From: Methanoregulaceae archaeon | GTDB lineage: Archaea; Halobacteriota; Methanomicrobia; Methanomicrobiales; Methanospirillaceae | Direction of reading: 5' to 3' | Assembly: GCA_013331215.1 (NCBI GenBank) | Contig: DUGU01000043.1 | Coordinates: forward strand, 4,008-9,141 | DNA length: 5,134 nucleotides | Part shown: positions 1-4,072 of the stretch, in pieces | How the letters are laid out: each line of letters starts with the position of its first letter | Position numbering within the stretch: the stretch's first letter is position 1 | Position numbers and translations under genes: made by a program | The notes under the pieces: generated by a model | Seen by the model: the letters and a program-made list of their open reading frames with translations, nothing else | Database searches by the model: none | Told to the model about the DNA's origin: nothing

Positions 1-74
1 AGACCGCGTCGCGGCGGCGGTACCGCCACCCCGGGGTCACGGTGGAGGCGATCGAAGGCCGGGATTGCCCGTAG
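1..74 (+). CDS. C-terminal end of an unidentified protein (5' part outside window)
   Basis: Reading from base 3, the plus strand is open for 23 codons and ends in TAG at 72-74. The peptide includes YRHPGVTVEAIEGRDCP, which reads like ordinary protein. About 21 of the 23 sense codons end in G or C, as expected for a real gene in this GC-rich genome. The other two plus frames have a much poorer third-position pattern and give Arg/Pro/Gly-rich nonsense. If real, the gene converges on the ribosomal operon. A CCCGGG stem-loop starts directly after its stop. The fragment is too short to assign a family, and I do not recognise it. The lack of a start codon is due to the window edge. Confidence 0.42.
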   Translation, partial: TASRRRYRHPGVTVEAIEGRDCP

Positions 75-97
75 CCCGGGCGAACGAACGACCCGGG
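75..97 (+). other. GC-rich stem-loop just after a plus-strand stop codon
   Basis: CCCGGG at 75-80 and CCCGGG at 92-97 can pair around an 11-base loop made of CGAA repeats. It begins one base after the TAG at 72-74, where a 3' end structure would be expected. No T-run follows, so it is not a classic intrinsic terminator. It could stabilise or mark the 3' end of the plus-strand transcript, or be chance in GC-rich DNA. Confidence 0.3.
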
Positions 98-252
98 AGC
101 CGGTGATGTCGCCGTACCGTCGATCGTCTGCTGCCGCCGTTTGACAGCTTCGCCGGGAGAGACGGGTTCTGCCGGGACCGGGTGGGACGGCGTACCGCTC
201 CTCGCGAGCCGCCGGCTATGACAAACCTGTCATCGGCCGACGCGCCGGAACG
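98..252. other. Intergenic region with no supported gene
   Basis: Together with the flanking sites, the gene-free stretch between the plus-strand stop at 74 and the L12 stop at 303 is about 228 bases. No frame here shows the G/C-ending codon bias of the neighbouring genes. There is no tRNA-like GGTTCGAAT arm and no convincing box C/D pair. The minus strand has no ATG to the left of 231. The only structure I can point to is the inverted repeat at 218-233. Confidence 0.5.
218..233. repeat. Inverted repeat ATGACA-N4-TGTCAT
   Basis: ATGACA at 218-223 and TGTCAT at 228-233 are perfect reverse complements separated by AACC. GCCG at 211-214 and CGGC at 234-237 could extend the stem past a 3-base bulge. 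The site lies about 70 bases beyond the L12 stop. It could be a protein-binding dyad, or an RNA hairpin in the 3' trailer of either convergent transcript. No function can be assigned. Confidence 0.45.
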
Positions 253-301
253 GGAAAAGAGACGGAAACGCTGCGGTTCGTGTAGAGAAAAGGGAAAAAG
301 G
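253..301 (-). terminator. T-rich terminator region of the L11-L1-L10-L12 operon
   Basis: On the minus strand, beginning two bases after the L12 stop, the sequence reads CCTTTTTCCCTTTTCTCT (284-301). About 22 bases later a second tract, TCTCTTTTCCC, lies at 252-262. Archaeal RNA polymerase is known to terminate at T-rich tracts without needing a hairpin, and runs of several T tracts are common 3' ends. The position directly after the last gene of the operon fits. The exact 3' end is not known. Confidence 0.65.
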
Positions 302-302
302 T

Positions 303-617
303 TCAGCCGAACAGGGCACCGAGCCCTGCCATGCCGCTCTCTTCCTCCTCCTTCTCGTCCTTCTCGGGCTCCTCCTCTGCCGCGGCAGCGGCGGGGGCGG
401 CGCCCGCGGCGGCGGGGGCGGCGGCGACCGCAACCGGGGCTGCGGCGGCCTTCGCGATGGCATCGTTGATGTCGACGCCCTCGAGCGAGGCGACGAGCGC
501 CTTGACACGGGCGTCGTTGACGGCGACACCGGCGGCCGAGAGCACGGCCTTCACGTTCTCTTCGCTGACTTCCTTGCCTGCCTTGTGGAGCAGGAGCGCT
601 GCATAAATGTATTCCAT
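303..617 (-). CDS. rpl12: Large ribosomal subunit protein L12 (archaeal P1/P2-like stalk protein)
   Basis: This is the acidic stalk protein of the large subunit, present as several dimers on L10 and used to recruit translation GTPases. The 104-residue product starts [15 protein letters not shown]. Residues 1 to about 56 are the N-terminal dimerisation domain that binds L10, 57-80 an Ala/Pro hinge, and 81-93 an acidic stretch ([13 protein letters not shown]). The conserved tail GLGALFG is at 98-104, the archaeal counterpart of the eukaryotic P-protein tail. I chose ATG at 617 over the in-frame TTG at 626 because family members begin MEYIY. GAGG at 627-630 also sits a normal distance upstream of the ATG, whereas it would abut the TTG. 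It is the last gene of the operon, 15 bases after the L10 stop, and is followed by a T-rich terminator. Confidence 0.96.
   Translation of the reverse strand: MEYIYAALLLHKAGKEVSEENVKAVLSAAGVAVNDARVKALVASLEGVDINDAIAKAAAAPVAVAAAPAAAGAAPAAAAAEEEPEKDEKEEEESGMAGLGALFG
378..449 (-). repeat. Low-complexity Ala-codon tract (L12 hinge)
   Basis: About 24 codons are almost all GCN with a few CCN, GTN and GGN, encoding the flexible hinge of L12 (residues 57-80). The GC-only triplet repetition produces several spurious overlapping reading frames on both strands and may be prone to slippage. It explains the repetitive look of this stretch, so no other element need be invoked. Confidence 0.8.
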
Positions 618-626
618 CTCAATCAA

Positions 627-630
627 CCTC
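627..630 (-). promoter_or_regulatory. Shine-Dalgarno site of L12 (decides the start)
   Basis: The minus strand reads TGAGGTTGATTGAG and then ATG. GAGG(T) matches the archaeal 16S 3' end complement (GGAGGTGAT). The spacer between GAGGT and the ATG at 617 is 8 bases. A start at the TTG at 626 would leave no spacer, which supports the shorter L12. Confidence 0.7.
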
Positions 631-632
631 AG

Positions 633-1487
633 TTAATATTCTCCGACGGCGGTCTGAACCGCCGCCGTCTCTCTGTATGCCTTGCCGATGATCGCACCGA
701 CAATCTCCTTCGCATAGACCGGAGCCTCGACGCCGAGGCTTCTCGCCTCGCGCTCGGCCTTGGTCAGGATCGCACCGATCGTCTCCGCCGTCGGGATCGC
801 CGCGTTCACCGAGAGGTTGAACGCCTGCGCGGCCGCGAGCTGGACCTGGGCGAGGATCGCCGCTTCGTCGACGTTGAGCACTTCAGGTTCGAAGACCGAG
901 CCCTGGTAGAAGACGACCTGGATCACCAGGCCGACATCCATCGGCTTGACTCCGAGCTTGGCGAGCACGTCCGCCTGCTTGGCATTGATGACGCCGCCCT
1001 TCTTGACGACGGTCTTGGTCTCCTTGATCTGGACCTTCCCGCCCTGGATCGCGGCCGGAATGCCGGCCTGCTGGAGCTCGCCGACGATCGGGCCCGGCTT
1101 GAACGTGGTCGGGCCCTTCGCGACGACGATGTCCTCGGGGGCGGTCTGGCCGGCCTTGGCGGCCATCTTGGTCCTGTTCTGCACGAGCAGTTTGTACAGC
1201 CGGAACGGGTTCTCGTTCGAGTAGATCAGGGCCGTGTTGCCGTTGATGTACTTGCGGACGTTCTCGAAGTCTCCTCCGAGCTCGTCGAACGAGTGGTGCA
1301 TGAGCGTGTTCCGCGCCATCTTGATCACGGCGATACCCCGAAGGTTCCGCCGGATCTGCTGGAGCTGCGCGGCCGGGATGCCGTAGACGTCGACGAGACC
1401 GACCAGCGTGAACTCGCCGGTCTTCTCCTTGATCGCCTCGACCTCCTGCCGCTTCCAGTCGGGCAGGTGTTGCGTGTACAGCGCCAT
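633..1487 (-). CDS. rpl10: Large ribosomal subunit protein L10 (P0-type stalk base)
   Basis: L10 anchors the stalk to 23S rRNA beside L11 and carries the L12 dimers on its C-terminal helices. The 284-residue product has the rRNA-binding NTD1 (about 1-108, with RRNLRGIAVIKMARNTLM), then NTD2, the insertion typical of archaeal/eukaryotic P0 (about 109-181, with KGPTTFKPGPIVGELQ). NTD1 is completed from about 182. A helical spine follows (about 207-280, with AFNLSVNAAIPTAETI), where L12 dimers bind. The protein ends QTAVGEY soon after the spine. It lacks the Ala-rich hinge and acidic GLGALFG-like tail of many archaeal P0 proteins, which are about 330-340 residues. The stop is clean and there is no sign of a frameshift. 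The ATG directly abuts the L1 stop (TAAATG), so translation is probably coupled to L1. Confidence 0.95.
   Translation of the reverse strand: MALYTQHLPDWKRQEVEAIKEKTGEFTLVGLVDVYGIPAAQLQQIRRNLRGIAVIKMARNTLMHHSFDELGGDFENVRKYINGNTALIYSNENPFRLYKLLVQNRTKMAAKAGQTAPEDIVVAKGPTTFKPGPIVGELQQAGIPAAIQGGKVQIKETKTVVKKGGVINAKQADVLAKLGVKPMDVGLVIQVVFYQGSVFEPEVLNVDEAAILAQVQLAAAQAFNLSVNAAIPTAETIGAILTKAEREARSLGVEAPVYAKEIVGAIIGKAYRETAAVQTAVGEY
645..669 (-). other. Strong hairpin at the 3' end of L10, just before L12
   Basis: Bases 645-652 (GACGGCGG on the plus strand) are the exact reverse complement of 662-669 (CCGCCGTC), giving an 8-bp GC-rich stem with a 9-base loop. An alternative pairing gives 9 bp with a 4-base loop and a 3-base bulge. 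On the mRNA it covers the codons for L10 TAAVQTAV. It ends 9 bases before the L10 stop and about 15 bases before the L12 Shine-Dalgarno site. A role in RNA stability or relative L12 output is inference. Confidence 0.5.
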
Positions 1488-2132
1488 TTACTCCACCTTT
1501 ACGGCCGGGCCCATCGTCGTCTTGACGTAGACCGACCGGACGTTCAGCGCGCCCTGGTCGAGCACGGACTCGACACGCTTCATGATCGCGTCGATGTTCT
1601 CGGCGATCTGCTCGGGTCCCATCGCGGTCGTGCCGACCTTTGCGGAGAAGACCTTCTTGTCCTTCGTGCGGATCTTGACCGAACCGCGCAGACGTTCGAC
1701 GATCGGACGGATGTCCGTCCCCTGCGAGATCGGGAGCGGCATCTTGCCGCGCGGACCGAGCCGGACGCCGAGATAGCGCCCGACGAGCGGCATGACCGCG
1801 GTCTCGGCGAGGAAGAACCTGTACTGGTTCGCCATCTTGCGGGCTTCGCGGGGTTCCCCGCCGAGCCGCTCGATCTCCTCGGGGCCGATGATCAGGTCGA
1901 CGCCGGCCTCTTTCGCCTGCGTCGTGATCTCGCCCTTGCCGAGCACTGCGATCCCGACCGAAAACCCCGTTCCCTGCGGGAGGAGGATCGTCTCGTCAAT
2001 ACGGTTCTTCGGCTGCGCCATGTCGATATTCTTGAGGTTGACCGTGAGGTCCACGGACTCAGAGAACTTGCGCTCTGGCGCGCTCTCGATTGCCGTTCTG
2101 ACGGCTTCCAGGATCTTTTTTCTCTCTACCAT
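1488..2132 (-). CDS. rpl1: Large ribosomal subunit protein L1
   Basis: L1 forms the mobile L1 stalk on 23S rRNA helices 76-78 and helps move deacylated tRNA out of the E site. In both bacteria and archaea it is also known as a translational repressor of its own operon. The 214-residue product is full length for archaeal L1. Domain I is split between residues 1 to about 66 and about 156-214, with domain II between them. The L1 signature is visible at 117-134 (VGRYLGVRLGPRGKMPLP), and so is the conserved end SVYVKTTMGPAVKVE. The ATG at 2132 is preceded by GGAG at 2138-2141 with a 5-base spacer. The gene follows L11 after a 48-base spacer that folds into a hairpin, and its TAA touches the L10 ATG. 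Its last codons (AAG GTG GAG) also form the L10 ribosome-binding site. Confidence 0.97.
   Translation of the reverse strand: MVERKKILEAVRTAIESAPERKFSESVDLTVNLKNIDMAQPKNRIDETILLPQGTGFSVGIAVLGKGEITTQAKEAGVDLIIGPEEIERLGGEPREARKMANQYRFFLAETAVMPLVGRYLGVRLGPRGKMPLPISQGTDIRPIVERLRGSVKIRTKDKKVFSAKVGTTAMGPEQIAENIDAIMKRVESVLDQGALNVRSVYVKTTMGPAVKVE
1491..1498 (-). promoter_or_regulatory. Shine-Dalgarno site of L10, inside the end of L1
   Basis: AGGTGGAG overlaps the final Lys-Val-Glu codons of L1. AGGTG gives a spacer of 6 bases to the L10 ATG. With TAAATG at the junction, a ribosome ending L1 is already at the L10 start, which favours coupled translation of the two proteins. Confidence 0.7.
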
Positions 2133-2137
2133 TCTCG

Positions 2138-2171
2138 CTCCATAGTCTTCCGACCTTGCGATCTTCTATGG
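2138..2171 (-). promoter_or_regulatory. L11-L1 intercistronic hairpin overlapping the L1 Shine-Dalgarno site (candidate L1 autoregulatory site)
   Basis: On the mRNA, CCAUAG (2171-2166) pairs perfectly with CUAUGG (2145-2140). Inside it, GAUC (2163-2160) pairs with GGUC (2155-2152) around a GCAA tetraloop (2159-2156). The internal loop is 2 bases (AA) on the 5' side and 6 (GGAAGA) on the 3' side. The last two G of the outer stem are the first two bases of GGAG (2141-2138), the L1 ribosome-binding site, so the fold would partly mask it. Known L1-binding RNAs have an asymmetric internal loop between two short helices. L1 repression of its own mRNA is established in Methanococcus, where the site lies inside the L1 gene. 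That L1 binds here is inference, and the loop bases do not match the Methanococcus site well from memory. Confidence 0.5.
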
Positions 2172-2180
2172 GCTGCCAGA

Positions 2181-2657
2181 TTACGCGGAGAGCATGCCGT
2201 CGAACTCTCCCGCATCGATTGCGGCCAGGACCTCTTTGGGTCTCCGGCCTTCCACGGTCACGCCGACCGAGACGCACGTCCCGACGACTTCCTTGACCGC
2301 GGTCTTGAGCTCGTACGACAGCATGTCGTTGAGCTTCATGCGGGCGATTCTGACGGCAGCTTCCATCGGCAGATTACCAACAAAGTTGGTGTTCGGTTCC
2401 GCCGACCCCTTCTCGACGCCGGCCTCTTTCTTGACGAGGGCCGTCGTCGGTGGAATCCCAATCGAGATCGTGACGTTCTTCTTGTCATCGACCGTGATCG
2501 TCACCGGCACCTGCATGCCGTTGAAATCAGCGGTCTGCTTGTTGATGTCGTCGACGACCTGCTTGACGTTGATTCCGAGGGGACCGAGAGCGGGACCGAT
2601 CGGCGGGCCGGCTGTCGCCTTCCCGCCGGGTACCAGTACCTCGACCTGTTCTGCCAT
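2181..2657 (-). CDS. rpl11: Large ribosomal subunit protein L11
   Basis: L11 binds the GTPase-associated region of 23S rRNA at the base of the L10-L12 stalk. The 158-residue product is normal length for archaea. The N-terminal domain carries the conserved run VPGGKATAGPPIGPALGPLG (9-28) and continues NVKQVV, with the Pro/Gly-rich factor-facing surface. The C-terminal rRNA-binding domain covers about 70-155 and includes GTCVSVGVTVEGRRPKEV (126-143). ATG at 2657 is preceded by GGTGA at 2664-2668 with a 6-base spacer. An out-of-frame ATG at 2670 overlaps that site and is not used for this protein. It is the first gene of the ribosomal operon, with its own promoter-like region upstream. Confidence 0.97.
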   Translation of the reverse strand: MAEQVEVLVPGGKATAGPPIGPALGPLGINVKQVVDDINKQTADFNGMQVPVTITVDDKKNVTISIGIPPTTALVKKEAGVEKGSAEPNTNFVGNLPMEAAVRIARMKLNDMLSYELKTAVKEVVGTCVSVGVTVEGRRPKEVLAAIDAGEFDGMLSA

Positions 2658-2663
2658 GGGGTG

Positions 2664-2695
2664 TCACCATGCCGTCCCGTACGGGACCGGCCTGG
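2664..2695 (-). promoter_or_regulatory. L11 leader hairpin overlapping the L11 Shine-Dalgarno site
   Basis: The core is a perfect 14-bp palindrome at 2674-2687 (GTCCCGTACGGGAC), forming GUCCC/GGGAC with a GUAC loop. The stem is extended by GCC (2691-2689) with GGC (2673-2671) past a bulged G. After a G/A mismatch, CCA (2695-2693) pairs with UGG (2669-2667). That makes 11 pairs, and the last two G belong to GGUGA (2668-2664), the L11 ribosome-binding site. From the TATA position, the transcript would start only about 3 bases before the hairpin. It could control L11 translation or transcript stability, or the palindrome could be a DNA operator. These roles are inferred. Confidence 0.5.
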
Positions 2696-2718
2696 GTTGA
2701 GTACGGTGGTCGACGAGA

Positions 2719-2738
2719 GCATAAAAAGGTATCAATAC
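2719..2738 (-). promoter_or_regulatory. TATA-box promoter of the ribosomal operon
   Basis: The minus strand has CCTTTTTATGC at 2719-2729, the only AT-rich box in the 165-base gap ahead of L11. It resembles an archaeal TATA element. Initiation about 26 bases downstream falls on an A near 2698, giving a leader of about 41 bases. Immediately upstream, at the BRE position, is a small dyad GTAT-N2-ATAC (2729-2738), which could be an operator or chance. The upstream base context is not a strong purine-rich BRE. Confidence 0.55.
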
Positions 2739-2822
2739 TGCAGCGTCGTCGGCGTGAGGGGGGCTCGGAACGCGCCGCATGGCCCCGGAGCCTGTCGGGC
2801 GCGCCCTTTTCCGATCGGGTCT

Positions 2823-4016
2823 TCAGGCGATCGCGAGGACGCGCCGGAGTTCGGCCTCGTCGATCGCGGTGGAGATGCCCTCGTCGTGCCAGTGCTTCCG
2901 GCAGCCGCAGTGGTCGAGGAGGACGCACTGCGGCGGCATCCCGAGCCGGAGGGCCTTCCACCCGCCGGCGAGGAGGTTCGGCACGCAGGTGACGCCGACA
3001 ATCCCCGCGCCGTCGCCGAGGAGCTGCCGGCCGGCCTCGCCCGCAAAGACCGACGACTCGTGCGGCACGAGGAAGACGTCGAACCCGTGCTCGGCGCCGA
3101 GCCGGGTCAGCTGCCGCACGCGGCAGCGCGGCTCGCACCCGCGGCACTCGCAGGCGAGCGGCCCTGCCACGGCCTTGCAGCGCGGGCGGGGGTGGTACCG
3201 GAGGCAGGCCGGCACGATCACGGCCTTTCGCGGCGTCTCGAGGAACGCGGCGCGCTGGGCCCGGTTCATCAGCTCGGCGCCGACCATGTTCAGGTGGTAC
3301 TCGACGCGCGGCCGGGCCGCGAAGACCACGTCCTCACGCCAGGCGTACGATGGGTGCTCCTCGGCGAGGAACCGCTCCACGCCCACCGTGTACGCGCCGA
3401 GCGCGGCGAGGCTCGCCTCCTCGAACCATTCGGCGAACGCGATTGCGGCCGCGAGCACGGCCACTGCCTCGTCCTCGGGCTGGGCCTGCAGATAGTCGCG
3501 CCAGGCCGAGAGCCGCTCGACCTCCTCGCGGTAGTCGCCGGCCGCCTCGAGCCAGCCGAGCAGCCGGCCGAGGTGGTCGAGGGTCGGCCGCGGGTGCCAC
3601 TCGCGGTCCTTCGGCACGAGGTAGATGGTCGAGAGGATGCCGCGCAGCCGGTCGGCGGCGGGCTTCAGGAACGGGCTCGCGCGGCGGATCTCGGCAAGCG
3701 TCGCGAGGATGCAGCGCGGCGTGCAGGCGAGGTCGTGGGCGTCGTCGCCGTAGGCCCGCCAGTGGACGCCGAGCATCAGGAGCTCGATCAGGTACTCCTC
3801 CTCCGCGCGCGCCGATTCGCGCCCGCTCGCGACGATGGACTCGATGAACCCGGTGACGATAGGGATAAGAGGCGCCCCCGCCGCCACGACCTCGTCCGCG
3901 AACAGGGCCGCGTCCCGGTAGTACACGGCCGAGTCCGGAGCGCCGTTCCGGAGCGAGTAGGTGATCACCTCGGGCGCCCCCGCCGCCCGCTCGTCCCCGT
4001 CCGCCTCTGCGACCAT
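2823..4016 (-). CDS. Cysteine-rich DUF116 domain protein
   Basis: A 397-residue protein of unknown function. The C-terminal part (about 265-375) matches the DUF116 pattern: VIVPACLRY, a cluster at C280, C289, C291, C294 and C298 (CECRGCEPRC), then GFDVFLVPHESS, GVTCVPNLL and CVLLDHCGCRKHW. Ten cysteines lie in this part, and C98 and C102 form another close pair. Such spacing suggests metal or Fe-S binding, which is inference. The N-terminal 230 residues look helical and soluble and I do not recognise a family; there is no signal peptide or membrane segment. The ATG at 4016 has GAGGT at 4023-4027 with a 6-base spacer. It lies 54 bases after the MFS gene, with a terminator-like hairpin between, and 165 bases before L11. 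No functional link to either neighbour is evident. Confidence 0.85.
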   Translation of the reverse strand: MVAEADGDERAAGAPEVITYSLRNGAPDSAVYYRDAALFADEVVAAGAPLIPIVTGFIESIVASGRESARAEEEYLIELLMLGVHWRAYGDDAHDLACTPRCILATLAEIRRASPFLKPAADRLRGILSTIYLVPKDREWHPRPTLDHLGRLLGWLEAAGDYREEVERLSAWRDYLQAQPEDEAVAVLAAAIAFAEWFEEASLAALGAYTVGVERFLAEEHPSYAWREDVVFAARPRVEYHLNMVGAELMNRAQRAAFLETPRKAVIVPACLRYHPRPRCKAVAGPLACECRGCEPRCRVRQLTRLGAEHGFDVFLVPHESSVFAGEAGRQLLGDGAGIVGVTCVPNLLAGGWKALRLGMPPQCVLLDHCGCRKHWHDEGISTAIDEAELRRVLAIA

Positions 4017-4035
4017 ATACGGACCTCGACGTGAA

Positions 4036-4072
4036 CCGAAAAGAGGATATCGATAGAGGCCGCGCCGGCCTC
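4036..4072 (-). terminator. Terminator-like stem-loop overlapping the MFS stop codon
   Basis: On the minus strand, GAGGCCG (4072-4066) pairs perfectly with CGGCCTC (4062-4056) around a GCG loop. The first two bases of the stem are the GA of the MFS TGA stop. After an AT-rich gap containing the palindrome TATCGATA, a CTCTTTTC tract follows at about 4038-4045. This could end or attenuate transcription before the DUF116 gene. I see no clear separate promoter for that gene, so partial read-through is likely. Confidence 0.45.

Noticed and set aside
16..27. 12-bp perfect palindrome GGCGGTACCGCC
   Set aside because: It lies within the probable plus-strand coding end and is easily produced by GC-rich codons; no other support.
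182..606. Several overlapping Arg/Pro- or Ala/Ser-rich reading frames on both strands around the L12 gene
   Set aside because: They are by-products of the Ala-codon hinge of L12 and of GC-rich spacer DNA, with low-complexity products and no family resemblance.
618..626. TTG start for L12 giving an extra Met-Ile-Glu
   Set aside because: GAGG would abut the TTG with no spacer, and the family starts MEYIY, which fits the ATG at 617.
2063..2099. Stem AGAAC/GUUCU about 33 bases inside the L1 gene, at the place of the Methanococcus L1 regulatory site
   Set aside because: It has only five outer pairs, a long 5' internal loop, and no 2 x 6 loop architecture. The intercistronic hairpin at 2140-2171 is a better candidate, although the position is suggestive.
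2797..2810. GGGCGCGCCC followed by TTTT on the plus strand, resembling an intrinsic terminator
   Set aside because: No plus-strand gene precedes it. On the minus strand, which is the transcribed one, the T-run becomes an A-run ahead of the palindrome.
3727..3744. DDxxD-like string (GDDAHD, DUF116 protein residues 90-95) suggesting a prenyl transferase
   Set aside because: No second aspartate-rich motif and none of the surrounding conserved residues of polyprenyl synthases are present.
585..4034. A 1149-codon open frame on the plus strand, antisense to L12-L11 and DUF116
   Set aside because: It is codon-for-codon opposite five real genes in one shared frame. Its product is an Asp/Leu/Arg/Glu/His-rich string typical of GC-rich shadow frames, and the opposite strand encodes well-known ribosomal proteins.
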